From: an uncultured bacterium | GTDB taxonomy: Bacteria; Bacteroidota; Bacteroidia; Chitinophagales; CAIODY01 | Assembly: GCA_903857255.1 (NCBI GenBank) | Contig: CAIODY010000123.1 | Coordinates: 1 to 64,000, forward strand | DNA: 64,000 nt | Direction of reading: 5' to 3' | Part shown: positions 7,225 through 15,981 of the stretch, one piece after another | Position numbering within the stretch: the stretch's first letter is position 1 | Layout of the letters: the number at the start of each line of letters is the position of its first letter | The notes under the pieces: generated by a model | Databases searched by the model: none | The model's input: the letters and a program-made list of their open reading frames with translations, nothing else | Told to the model about the DNA's origin: nothing | Program-made: the position numbers and the translations under genes

Positions 7225-8223
7225 ATGCAAAGTCCAACCATTTTAGCGATTGAATCATCGTGCGATGATACTTCTGCTGCCGTTTTTAAAAATGGCAAAG
7301 TAGTTTCTAATTTTATTTGTAATCAAAAAATTCACGAGCAATACGGAGGTGTAGTGCCCGAATTGGCTTCCAGAGACCATTTGAAAAACATTGTTCCAGT
7401 TGTTGAAGAAGCATTGAAGCAATCCAACACCAAATTAGAAGATGTGGATGTTTTTGCTTGCACCGTTGCGCCAGGTTTGATTGGTTCGTTGATGGTGGGC
7501 GTATGTTATGCAAAAGGATTAGCATTTGCCATGAACAAACCATTGATTGGTGTGAATCACATGCAAGCGCATGTGTTGGCAAATTTTATAGATGAGCCAA
7601 TGCCAAAATTTCCTTGTTTGTGTTTAACCGTTTCGGGTGGGCACACACAAATTGTTTTAATCAAGAATTTTTTAGAGCAAGAAGTCATCGGTGAAACGCT
7701 GGATGATGCTGCTGGGGAAGCTTTCGACAAAACAGCAAAGATGTTGGGGTTGCCTTATCCTGGCGGACCATTAGTTGATAAATATGCACAATTAGGCAAT
7801 GCAAAAGCTTACGATTTTCCAGAACCGAAAATTGCTGATTTGAATTTTAGTTTTTCGGGTTTGAAAACTTCGGTGTTGTATTTTTTGCAAAAACAGAAAT
7901 TAGCAAACTCAAATTTTGTAGAAGAAAACTTGAATGATATTTGTGCATCGGTTCAGCAACGCATTGTTTCAATTTTGTTGAATAAGCTAAGCAAGGCGTC
8001 AAGTCAAACTGGCATCAATGAAATTTGTATTGCTGGCGGAGTAAGTGCTAATAGTGGTTTACGACAAATGGCAACTGATTTAGCAAAACAAAAAGGCTGG
8101 AATTTATACATCCCTGAATTTGAATACTGCACCGATAATGCAGGCATGATAGCTATTACGGCTTATCAAAAATTTCTAAAAAAAGAATTCGATGATTTAA
8201 GTTTAAGCCCAATGGCAAGATAA
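7225..8223 (+). CDS. tsaD: tRNA threonylcarbamoyladenosine synthase TsaD
   Basis: This encodes 332 residues. I chose the ATG at 7225 (MQSPTILAIESSCDDTSAAV), which matches the family N-terminus; the upstream TTG lies in a promoter-like TTTTGCA. TsaD transfers the threonylcarbamoyl group to A37 of ANN-decoding tRNAs. Metal ligands are in NHMQAHVLAN (H112, H116); SGGHT, the NFSFSGLKTSVL segment and AGGVSANSGLR complete the Kae1/TsaD pattern. The gene is convergent with the HPt gene, with a two-base gap. The call is firm. Confidence 0.96.
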   Translation: MQSPTILAIESSCDDTSAAVFKNGKVVSNFICNQKIHEQYGGVVPELASRDHLKNIVPVVEEALKQSNTKLEDVDVFACTVAPGLIGSLMVGVCYAKGLAFAMNKPLIGVNHMQAHVLANFIDEPMPKFPCLCLTVSGGHTQIVLIKNFLEQEVIGETLDDAAGEAFDKTAKMLGLPYPGGPLVDKYAQLGNAKAYDFPEPKIADLNFSFSGLKTSVLYFLQKQKLANSNFVEENLNDICASVQQRIVSILLNKLSKASSQTGINEICIAGGVSANSGLRQMATDLAKQKGWNLYIPEFEYCTDNAGMIAITAYQKFLKKEFDDLSLSPMAR

Positions 8224-8225
8224 AA

Positions 8226-8573
8226 TCAATCTCTTTGCAAAAGCTGTTTGATGATTTCATTGGAATGAATTTCTAATCGTTTTGACACCTCAAAAACTTG
8301 TTCATTCAAATTCCCATTTTCCGTTTCTTTTTCTAAAAAAATCACTTCATCAATCATAATTTTTGAACAAATATTTTGCATGGCTGGTTTCAAACGATGT
8401 GCGGCAAAACGCACCATTTCAGCATCTTTCAATTCAAAACCAGTTTTTATTTTTTCAATTTGCGAAGGTGTATCTCTGATAAAAATCTGAATCATTTTAT
8501 CCATGAATTTTTTATCGCCCTCACACAATTTCTCTAACTTCGATAAATCGTAAAGTTTTTCTTGTGTTTCCAC
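8226..8573 (-). CDS. Histidine phosphotransfer (HPt) domain protein
   Basis: This 115-residue stand-alone HPt protein is helical throughout. The phosphorylatable His is H59 in FAAHRLKPAMQNI, the canonical AHxLK pattern. HPt proteins relay phosphate from hybrid kinase receivers to response regulators. It follows the NtrC-like regulator gene by about 31 bases on the same strand, so the two should share a transcript. A hybrid kinase without its own HPt domain lies at 56062-57831 and is one candidate donor, but that pairing is inference. Confidence 0.85.
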   Translation of the reverse strand: METQEKLYDLSKLEKLCEGDKKFMDKMIQIFIRDTPSQIEKIKTGFELKDAEMVRFAAHRLKPAMQNICSKIMIDEVIFLEKETENGNLNEQVFEVSKRLEIHSNEIIKQLLQRD

Positions 8574-8604
8574 TTCATTTTTATTTTTGAAAAAGAGCCA
8601 ACAA

Positions 8605-9960
8605 TTAATTCGGCATTTCTAATTCTTTATTCTGAATCATTTTATAAATAGTCGATTTACCAATATCCAATTTGTCGGCCACTCGAACCACATTATGGTC
8701 GTACTTGCGTAAAAAATGCTGAATAATATCTTGTGTATAAGCTCTCAAAGTTTTTTCTTCACTAATTAAATTTTGTTGCTTAGCAGTGGCAGATAAGTTC
8801 ACATCATCGGCTGTTATTTCTTTTCCGTTGCACATCACAGTTGCTACATCCATCAACGCTTTCAGCTCTCTTACATTGCCTGGAAAATGGTAGCCTAATA
8901 ATTTTTCTTGCGTATCGGCATGTATGCTTGGGATAGATAAATTATTGCTTTTGCAAAAATCTTCAACAAAATATTTTGCCAATAATAAAACATCACTTCC
9001 TCTTTCACGTAAGGCTGGTAACTCAATAGGCAAGCCAATTACACGATAGTATAAATCTTCTCTAAAATTCTTCAACGCTACTTCTTCTTTCAAATTTTTG
9101 TGTGTTGCTACAATTACTCTTACATCCAATTTTACTTTTTCTTCGCCGCCAACCCTTGTCAATTCACGTTCTTGAAGCACTCGTAATAATTTGCTTTGCA
9201 AATTCAAATCCAATTCGGCAATTTCATCTAAGAAAATTGTTCCACCATTCGCTTGCTCGAACAAACCTATTTTTCTGCCTGTTGAACCCGTGAACGAACC
9301 TCTTTCATGACCAAATAATTCGCTCTCAATCAAATCTTTTGGAATCGCAGCCATGTTTACTGCTACAAAAGGTTTTTTCTTTCTTTCTCCATTATAATGA
9401 ATTGCTTTTGCCACCAGCTCTTTTCCTGTGCCAGTTTCGCCAGTAATAGAAACATTAATGTTGGTTTGCGAAGCTTTTTCCATCATCGAGAATATTTTCC
9501 GAATCGCCAAGCTGTTTCCAATAATGGTTTTACTGAAGTCATATTTTTTCCCCAATTCATCTTTCAATACATCCACTTGTTTTTTGAGTGATGTATTTTC
9601 TTTGATGCGCATCACCATATTCCACAAGCGGTCTTTGGTGTTTTCATCCTTAATTAAATAGTCGTAAGCGCCATGCCGAAGCAAGTCAACAGCCGTGTTG
9701 ATGTTATCTTGTCCGCTGATAATAATGACAGGAATATCAGGGTCATACTGTTTTATTTTTTTCAAAAAATCTAACCCGTTGCCATCAGGCAAACTATAAT
9801 CGAGCGTAATTAAATCGGGCGATTCAGTTAAATGCCCAATGCAATCTTTGCCGTTCAAAAACTTTTGTACAGCGTAATCAGGGTTCATTGAAAGATGGTA
9901 CTCTAATAATTCGCCGTACCATGCGTCATCTTCTACTACGAAAATTTTAAAATTTTCCAT
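8605..9960 (-). CDS. NtrC-family response regulator (REC-AAA+-HTH)
   Basis: This encodes 451 residues. The receiver domain (1-125) has phosphoacceptor D54 in ITLDYSLPDG. The AAA+ domain has Walker A GETGTGK (174-180) and Walker B TIFLDE (241-246). The Fis-type HTH is at about 425-447 (RVADKLDIGKSTIYKMIQ). The sigma-54 contact loop reads GSFTGS (221-226) instead of GAFTGA. Such proteins remodel sigma-54 RNA polymerase from enhancer sites. It is divergent from the receiver and polysaccharide genes at 10297 onward and resembles that receiver closely, so regulation of the locus is likely. I saw no clear sigma-54 promoter nearby. Confidence 0.9.
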   Translation of the reverse strand: MENFKIFVVEDDAWYGELLEYHLSMNPDYAVQKFLNGKDCIGHLTESPDLITLDYSLPDGNGLDFLKKIKQYDPDIPVIIISGQDNINTAVDLLRHGAYDYLIKDENTKDRLWNMVMRIKENTSLKKQVDVLKDELGKKYDFSKTIIGNSLAIRKIFSMMEKASQTNINVSITGETGTGKELVAKAIHYNGERKKKPFVAVNMAAIPKDLIESELFGHERGSFTGSTGRKIGLFEQANGGTIFLDEIAELDLNLQSKLLRVLQERELTRVGGEEKVKLDVRVIVATHKNLKEEVALKNFREDLYYRVIGLPIELPALRERGSDVLLLAKYFVEDFCKSNNLSIPSIHADTQEKLLGYHFPGNVRELKALMDVATVMCNGKEITADDVNLSATAKQQNLISEEKTLRAYTQDIIQHFLRKYDHNVVRVADKLDIGKSTIYKMIQNKELEMPN

Positions 9961-10296
9961 TTGGGGTAAATAAAATTAATTGTCTAAAAACTGGAATTTC
10001 CGGAGTTTGATTTTTTCGCAATAAAAGTATTACTTCTATTTGATTTTTGCTAACCTAAAAATTGAACAACAATGAATTTAAAGGTGGAAAACAATTTAAA
10101 CACTTTCTGTTTTAGGCTTGCTTCAAAATTATCTTTGTAAGGTGCAAAGGCTGAATCATGCAGCATTTTTTGAGTGTTGGAAATTATTTCTTTAAATCAG
10201 ATTTTCATCATTTCAATTTCTTAAATGAGTGTTAGCATTTTGTTTCTTTTTTAATTTTTATTCAAATCAAAATTGTAAAAAATAAATTTTCACGTT
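9961..10296. promoter_or_regulatory. 336-base divergent intergenic region before the polysaccharide locus
   Basis: No gene was found here. A TATCTTTG box at 10130-10137 matches TAnnTTTG on the plus strand, about 160 bases before the receiver gene. Just after it, GCTG/CAGC followed by ATTTTTTG could form a weak hairpin. I looked for GG-N10-GC sigma-54 elements on both strands and found none convincing. It probably holds the promoters of both transcripts and binding sites for the NtrC-like regulator. Confidence 0.4.
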
Positions 10297-10728
10297 ATGA
10301 AATCAAAAGAAGATTTAAAAATTTTTGTGGTTGACGATGACCCATTTTGCCGAAAAATGTACAGCACCCAATTAAAAAAATTGGGCTATAACAATCTTGT
10401 TGAATTTTCAAATGGACAAGATTGTATCAACGAAATCATTCAAGAACCTATTGTCATTTTCTTGGATTACGAAATGGCGCCGATGAATGGTATGGAGGCT
10501 TTGAAAAAAATAAAACGTTTCGACCCCAACATTTTGTGCATCATGTTGAGCGGACAACAAGATATGCAAGTGGCTGTAAATATTTTAAAATACGGTGCTT
10601 TCGATTACATCATCAAAGGCAAAAACGAATTAGAAACCATTGCTGCCGTGATGCAAAAAGTTGAAAATGTAATTGAATTGCTCACACAACCACAACCCAA
10701 CAAATGGGCAAAATTATTTCCGTTTTAA
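10297..10728 (+). CDS. Single-domain response regulator
   Basis: This 143-residue receiver domain has no output domain. Acidic pocket VDDD (12-15), phosphoacceptor D57 in FLDYEMAPMNG, and conserved Lys in DYIIKGK. It shares NGQDCI, LDY, SGQ and GAFDYIIK with the receiver of the NtrC-like regulator across the divergent region, so the two look like paralogues. It lies 15 bases before the Wza-like gene and is probably the first gene of the polysaccharide operon. It may compete for phosphate from the HPt protein or act on a partner protein. Confidence 0.88.
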   Translation: MKSKEDLKIFVVDDDPFCRKMYSTQLKKLGYNNLVEFSNGQDCINEIIQEPIVIFLDYEMAPMNGMEALKKIKRFDPNILCIMLSGQQDMQVAVNILKYGAFDYIIKGKNELETIAAVMQKVENVIELLTQPQPNKWAKLFPF

Positions 10729-10743
10729 AAAATAAAATTATTA

Positions 10744-11496
10744 ATGCTGAATAACAAATCGGTTTCCATTTTATCTGTAATAGCAGTATTCATAGTGCTT
10801 TGCGGTTGTTCATCGCAAAATTTATTCAATTCAAAAATGGCAAGTAGTAAAGAGTTTTTTGCTTACAATCCAAAGTTGGAATACATTATTAAAAAGGATG
10901 ACAAAGTGATGATAAGCATTTGGAATCATGACGATTTAAGTGTGGGTACATTGTATAACAGTGCTTACAATTCAAACGAAGTATATGGCAAATGGATGAT
11001 GGTAAATGATAGTGGCATTATTAATTTGCCAAAGATTGGTCAATTTAAAATTGAAGGACTTTCGATGACGGCTGCCGAAGATTCGTTGAAATTGCGTTAT
11101 AAAAAACTAATCGTGAATCCGATTATGGAGGTAAGAATTTTGAATCGCGAAATTATTGTGATGGGCGAAGTGAAAACTTCAGGCAAACAATTGTTGGAAA
11201 AACAAAACAACACTTTGCTGGATGTGATTGCTAAGGCTGGTGATTTGGATATTTATGCCAACAAGAAAAAAATAAAAGTCATCAGAAAATTTGGCAACTA
11301 CTCGAAATTTGTAAACATCAACCTAACAAAAATGGATAGCACTTTGTCGCAAAATATTCCCGTTTTTCCAGGCGACATTGTGTATGTGCCAAGCCGCGGC
11401 ATGAAAGTGTGGGAAAAAAATTCCACCTCCATTATTTACCCACTTTCGGCAATTGTAAGTTCGTTGGTACTGTTAAGCAGCTTGCAAAAAAAATAA
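10744..11496 (+). CDS. Wza-like polysaccharide export lipoprotein
   Basis: This encodes 250 residues. The N-terminus is a lipoprotein signal ending LCGC, lipidated at C22. The poly_export domain (YIIKKDDKVMISIWNHDDLSV, about 49-70, to about 145) is followed by one SLBB-like segment (VMGEVKTSGKQLLEKQNNTL). The C-terminus has a hydrophobic helix (YPLSAIVSSLVLL), matching the amphipathic or membrane end of outer membrane export channels. It forms the outer membrane exit for polysaccharide with the Wzc-like inner membrane protein encoded ten bases downstream. Confidence 0.88.
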   Translation: MLNNKSVSILSVIAVFIVLCGCSSQNLFNSKMASSKEFFAYNPKLEYIIKKDDKVMISIWNHDDLSVGTLYNSAYNSNEVYGKWMMVNDSGIINLPKIGQFKIEGLSMTAAEDSLKLRYKKLIVNPIMEVRILNREIIVMGEVKTSGKQLLEKQNNTLLDVIAKAGDLDIYANKKKIKVIRKFGNYSKFVNINLTKMDSTLSQNIPVFPGDIVYVPSRGMKVWEKNSTSIIYPLSAIVSSLVLLSSLQKK

Positions 11497-11506
11497 CCAC
11501 AAATCA

Positions 11507-13663
11507 ATGAAGGAAACGAATTCAACCATCAACACATTGCGCCCATTTTATCGTGGCATTCCCATCATTATTTTGGTGTTGATTTTAGCTGAATTTTTCA
11601 TCGGGCGATATTTGAAATATGCAACGCCGATGTATGAAAGCACAGCCAAAATAAAATTAGCTGACCCACGAATGGATATGTCGAGCAGCCAGCTTTACAA
11701 GAACTTTGATGTGTTTGCCAACATCAATAATATTGGTGCTGAAGTAGAAGTTTTGAAGTCGAGAATTTTAACAGAAAAGGCGATAAAAAATTTGGATTTG
11801 CATGTGTCGATTTATCGAATTGGCGGCATCCGAAAAAAAGAATTGTATGACGAATCGCCGGTGTATATTATTGCCAGTATTACCAACCCCGAATGGGAAG
11901 AACAAAAATTTAAACTGAATGTAAATAACAATCGCGATTTAAAAATCACAACACCCGAAGGTGAAGTGGTTCAAGGCTTTTTGAATCAAATTATCACACT
12001 AAAAGGTGCGATGTTGAAAATAGATTTGAATGATTCGTTGATAAGAAGAAAACCCGATTTGGCTGTGAATGATAATTATGAATTTGTGGTTCATAATTAT
12101 GATAAATTGACGGACAAATTGATTGATGATTTAGATGTGATGTCGGTGGATAAAGATGTGGCGGTGTTAAGAATCAATTACAAATGTGCTGTGCCGCAAA
12201 AAAGTGCCGACATTGTAAATGCCGTAGCCACAGCCTATATCAACGATTACATCGAAACTAAATACAAATCCGCCGATACCACCGTTAACTTTTTGGAAGG
12301 CGAATTAAAAGGCTACACACAAAAATTATCGAGCAGTGAAGACCAAATGGAGCAATATCGCGATGCGAAAAGAATCATCAATTTGAATCAAGAATCGGAA
12401 ACTGATTTGCGAAAACTTTCAGACCAAAAGAAAGATTTAGCAACGCAACAAGGAACGATGTTGGCGATTGATAGTTTGTATAATTATTTGCAAAGTGGTA
12501 AGGATAAATTTTTAGAATTAGCCCCAAACTTCCAAGCCTACAACGATTTATTGAGCAGCGAAATGGAAAAACAAGTGAAAGCACTGCAATTAGAACGTCA
12601 AGAATTGTTGTTGAAATACACGCCTGAAAACGATAAAGTAAAAATCATTGAACAAAAATTACAAGCCATCAATGCTTATTTAATCGAGGGTGTGCACAAC
12701 ACACAAATCAATTTGCGAATCAGATACAAGGATTTGCAAAAGAGTATTGCCGAATCGGAACATGCTTTTGATGGATTTCCAACCAAAGAAAAAGAGTTGC
12801 GGATTTTAGAAAGAAATTTCAACATGAACGAACAAATTTTTCGGTTTTTGCACGAGAAAAAAACCGATGCAGAAATTGCTCGAGCAGCCACCATTTCGTT
12901 TCATCGTATCATTACATTTGGTGAAGTATCGCAAACACCAGTGTCGCCCAATGCGCCATTGTTAAAGGCTTTTGGTGGGTTTATGGCATTTCTGTTAGCT
13001 GTTTTTGGAATTTATTTTGTGCATTTCATGAAAGGCAGAGTAAGCGATGAAAATGCGATTTATAAAAATTCTGAAACACCAGTTTCTTACTCCATTCCTT
13101 ACTTTAAAAATCAAAATGAGAAAAATACTTTCTTCACCAAATGGGCTTTGGAGTTGAATTTGAATCACGAGTTGAAAAATTTAATCGTCAGCATTTCATC
13201 CATGAATGAGCTGGAAGGCAAGCGCACCAACGCAACAGGATTAGCTGAAGCCATCACTCGATTAGGAAAGAAAGTTTTGTACATCAGTGCCGATGGACGA
13301 ATGAAATCAGAATATGCCAATTATGATTTTTTGAATTTGCAAGATAGCCGCGAAAACTGGCGACTGCCAACGGTTTGGGCATCGTTAACTGAAAAGTGGT
13401 TGAAAGAATTTGATGTGGTAATCATTCAAAATTTAAGTGTTCAAAATGACTCTTCATCATTGATGTTGATGAAAGAAGCAAACGTAAATTTCTTTGTTTT
13501 AGATAGCCGCCGTACAAAAAAGAAAATGATGGAAGAAGCCGATGATACGTTCCAAAAAATCAGCATTCCCAATGTGAGTTATGTGCTGAATCGTGCAGGA
13601 TATACGCCCACTTTGTTTGCACAATTAAAACAATGGTTAAACAGAAACAAAACCAATGTTTAA
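11507..13663 (+). CDS. Wzc/GumC-like chain-length protein with degenerate ATPase
   Basis: This encodes 718 residues: a Wzz-type inner membrane protein with TM1 near residues 20-40 (IPIIILVLILAEFFI), a long periplasmic coiled-coil part, and TM2 near 485-505 (FGGFMAFLLAVFGIYF). The cytoplasmic C-terminus has the fold order of a bacterial tyrosine kinase but its motifs are broken. Walker A reads LEGKRTNA with R573 where Ser/Thr should be, the A' motif is YISADGRM, Walker B is VVIIQNLS, and there is no C-terminal tyrosine cluster (it ends LNRNKTNV). I infer a structural or regulatory pseudokinase that pairs with the export channel. Its end overlaps the flippase gene by eight bases. Confidence 0.85.
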   Translation: MKETNSTINTLRPFYRGIPIIILVLILAEFFIGRYLKYATPMYESTAKIKLADPRMDMSSSQLYKNFDVFANINNIGAEVEVLKSRILTEKAIKNLDLHVSIYRIGGIRKKELYDESPVYIIASITNPEWEEQKFKLNVNNNRDLKITTPEGEVVQGFLNQIITLKGAMLKIDLNDSLIRRKPDLAVNDNYEFVVHNYDKLTDKLIDDLDVMSVDKDVAVLRINYKCAVPQKSADIVNAVATAYINDYIETKYKSADTTVNFLEGELKGYTQKLSSSEDQMEQYRDAKRIINLNQESETDLRKLSDQKKDLATQQGTMLAIDSLYNYLQSGKDKFLELAPNFQAYNDLLSSEMEKQVKALQLERQELLLKYTPENDKVKIIEQKLQAINAYLIEGVHNTQINLRIRYKDLQKSIAESEHAFDGFPTKEKELRILERNFNMNEQIFRFLHEKKTDAEIARAATISFHRIITFGEVSQTPVSPNAPLLKAFGGFMAFLLAVFGIYFVHFMKGRVSDENAIYKNSETPVSYSIPYFKNQNEKNTFFTKWALELNLNHELKNLIVSISSMNELEGKRTNATGLAEAITRLGKKVLYISADGRMKSEYANYDFLNLQDSRENWRLPTVWASLTEKWLKEFDVVIIQNLSVQNDSSSLMLMKEANVNFFVLDSRRTKKKMMEEADDTFQKISIPNVSYVLNRAGYTPTLFAQLKQWLNRNKTNV

Positions 13664-14903
13664 AATTTTTCCACTTACCGAAAAACACTGGGTGATGGCT
13701 GACCAGGCGGTGGTTAGCGGAACAACTTTTGTAACCCAATTTTTAATCGCTCGTCAATTAGGCATCACCGATTATGGTTATTTTTCGGTGATGGTTTTGG
13801 GACAATTATTTTTGTTGTCGTTGCAGCAATCTGCCATCAGTGGGGTTTTTCAGGTGATGTTTCATCAAACCAAAGAAGTGAAACGACAAAAATATGTGAA
13901 TGGAATTTTGAGCATTCAATATCTTTTTTTGCTGCTCGTAGTTTTTGGTTCAATGCTGTATTATCATTTTGTTGAAAACACAGGATTGTCGAAATACGCA
14001 TTGGTAGTGGGTTTGAACATTGTTTTGTTTTTACTCGAAGATTTTTATCGCCGATATTTTATCACTATTGATGCTGCGCCAAAAGCATTTTTGATTGATG
14101 CCATCAACAATTTTGGGCAACTTTTTTTTCTGTTAATTTTTGCTTTTACTAATCGACTAACGCTCGAAAATACGCTTTGGATATGCGCTTTGAGCTTTGT
14201 GCCTGCAATTGTGATGTCGTTGTTTTGGGCAAAACCAAAAATGTTTAATTGGGCACATATTCAATACACATTTGTATTGCATTATGCACAAGCAAAATGG
14301 ATGTTACTTTCGGCATTGATGCAATGGTTGTCAGGAAATTTTTTTATCGTAGCTGCGGGCTGGTGGCTGGGTGCAGCCGCATTAGGTGCTTTGCGAATTG
14401 GGCAATATTTATTCGGTTTCATCAATGTTTTTATGCAAGCTGTTGAAAGTTATGCGTTGCCAAAAGTTTCTGAAACCACCTCGGATATTGCCGACACATT
14501 TTTATACTTAAAAAAATTGGTGTTAAAACTTTTTAAAACAGCTATTCCGATAATTATTTTGATTGTCATTTTCGCAAAACCTTTGTTGCAATTTTTAAAA
14601 ATTGAAACCACAGCCGAACATTTTTATGTTATCATCGGTTTGGCTGTAACGCAGATGGTGATTGTGTTTGGTTATCCTGTTCGCATTGCAATTAGAGTGT
14701 TAAAATTGAACAGAAATTATTTCATTGGCTATGTAATGGCAACCGTTTTTAGTTTACTAACAGCATACGTTATCATTCATCAATGGCAAGTGAAAGGTGT
14801 GGTATTTGGCATTTTTTGTTCGCAAATTATTTTGGTTAGTTATTGGCTTTGGGTGTTGAAAAAAAATCATTTTGACTCATGGAAATCATTCATCTCATTT
14901 TAG
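13656..14903 (+). CDS. Wzx-like polysaccharide flippase (MATE/MOP fold)
   Basis: This 415-residue polytopic inner membrane protein has about 12 hydrophobic segments. The start (ADQAVVSGTTFVTQFLIARQLGITDYGYFSV) is typical of oligosaccharide flippases in the MOP superfamily. It would move lipid-linked repeat units across the inner membrane. The start overlaps the preceding gene by eight bases and the end overlaps the next by 25, so it is translationally coupled in the operon. Confidence 0.82.
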   Translation: MFKIFPLTEKHWVMADQAVVSGTTFVTQFLIARQLGITDYGYFSVMVLGQLFLLSLQQSAISGVFQVMFHQTKEVKRQKYVNGILSIQYLFLLLVVFGSMLYYHFVENTGLSKYALVVGLNIVLFLLEDFYRRYFITIDAAPKAFLIDAINNFGQLFFLLIFAFTNRLTLENTLWICALSFVPAIVMSLFWAKPKMFNWAHIQYTFVLHYAQAKWMLLSALMQWLSGNFFIVAAGWWLGAAALGALRIGQYLFGFINVFMQAVESYALPKVSETTSDIADTFLYLKKLVLKLFKTAIPIIILIVIFAKPLLQFLKIETTAEHFYVIIGLAVTQMVIVFGYPVRIAIRVLKLNRNYFIGYVMATVFSLLTAYVIIHQWQVKGVVFGIFCSQIILVSYWLWVLKKNHFDSWKSFISF

Positions 14904-15979
14904 GCAAAGCCAATCCGCAGCGAATGAATGGCGTAAACAAAGTGGTTTATCAATTAGCTACTGAACAAACCAATGCCGGTAAAACTGTTGCTGTATATGG
15001 TATTGCAGCCGACACCAACATTAATTACCCTGAAAGAAATTTTACAACAAAACTTTTTCAAGCACAAAAATTTTCATTTCAGTTAGATGAAAATTTGAAA
15101 AAAGATATCATTAAAAAAAAAGGAAAAGCTATTTTTCATTTGCATGGTGGCTACATTTCTACACTTTTTTCTGCAGCTAAATTTTTGCACAAAAACAAAA
15201 TTCCATTTGTGTTCACACCGCATGGTGCCTACAATCTGATTGCGATGCAGCGAAGTGCATTTACCAAAAAAATTTACATCGCTTTGTTTGAAAAAAAATT
15301 ATTGCAATGGGCAAAATTTATTCATTGCATTGGCAAAAGCGAAGTGGATGGATTGAAAACCATTTACAAAACCGATAAGTGGAAATTAATTCCTTATGGC
15401 TTTGAAATACCAGCATTCAAGCCTATTTCAAAAGATAACACCAAACACTTAATTGGTTTTTGCGGACGATTAGATGTGCACACCAAAGGATTAGATGTGT
15501 TGGTAGATGCATTTATTTTGTTGCAAAAAAAATATGCCGATGCAGAGTTGTGGTTGATTGGCGACAGTGATGAAAGAAAAAATTTTGAAGAAAAAATTAT
15601 TGCAAAAAATATTTCGGGAATAAAATTTTGGGGCAGCAAATTTGGCGAAGAGAAAAATGAATTGCTGCAACAATTAAATGTGTTTGCTCATCCATCACGA
15701 AATGAAGGTTTGCCATCTGCCGTGTTAGAAGCTTGTGCAATGGGCATTCCAGCCGTTGTAACGGATGCTACAAATGTTGGCGATGTAATTGTAAAACATC
15801 AATGCGGCGAAAGTATTTTGGAATTGAATGCAGAAAATTTGAGCACCGCTATTCAAAATATTTTTGAAAAAATAAAATCAGATGGTGCTGAAAATATTGC
15901 CCACAAAGCAATTGAAATGGTGAAAGAAGAATTTGATTGGAAAAAATTGGTGAATAAATTCGATGAATTGTATTTTTAA
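14879..15979 (+). CDS. Glycosyltransferase family 4 protein
   Basis: This encodes 366 residues. The GT-B fold has a donor-binding half with GFCGRLDVHTKGLDVLVDA and the GT4 motif HPSRNEGLPSAVLEACAMG, including the E-x7-E pattern. It adds a sugar from a nucleotide donor to a growing lipid-linked glycan on the cytoplasmic side. It starts inside the flippase gene (25-base overlap), and the next gene's TTG start is three bases after its stop codon. Donor and acceptor cannot be read from the sequence. Confidence 0.88.
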   Translation: MEIIHLILGKANPQRMNGVNKVVYQLATEQTNAGKTVAVYGIAADTNINYPERNFTTKLFQAQKFSFQLDENLKKDIIKKKGKAIFHLHGGYISTLFSAAKFLHKNKIPFVFTPHGAYNLIAMQRSAFTKKIYIALFEKKLLQWAKFIHCIGKSEVDGLKTIYKTDKWKLIPYGFEIPAFKPISKDNTKHLIGFCGRLDVHTKGLDVLVDAFILLQKKYADAELWLIGDSDERKNFEEKIIAKNISGIKFWGSKFGEEKNELLQQLNVFAHPSRNEGLPSAVLEACAMGIPAVVTDATNVGDVIVKHQCGESILELNAENLSTAIQNIFEKIKSDGAENIAHKAIEMVKEEFDWKKLVNKFDELYF

Positions 15980-15981
15980 AA

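Noticed and set aside
9961-10296. Possible sigma-54 promoter (a GG followed by GC after nine bases near 10150)
   Set aside because: Spacing is one base short of the required ten and the flanking bases do not match TGGCAC/TTGC.
13656-14903. Possible frameshift at gene overlaps in the polysaccharide operon
   Set aside because: The 8- and 25-base overlaps join complete, well-formed genes on both sides; this is normal coupling.
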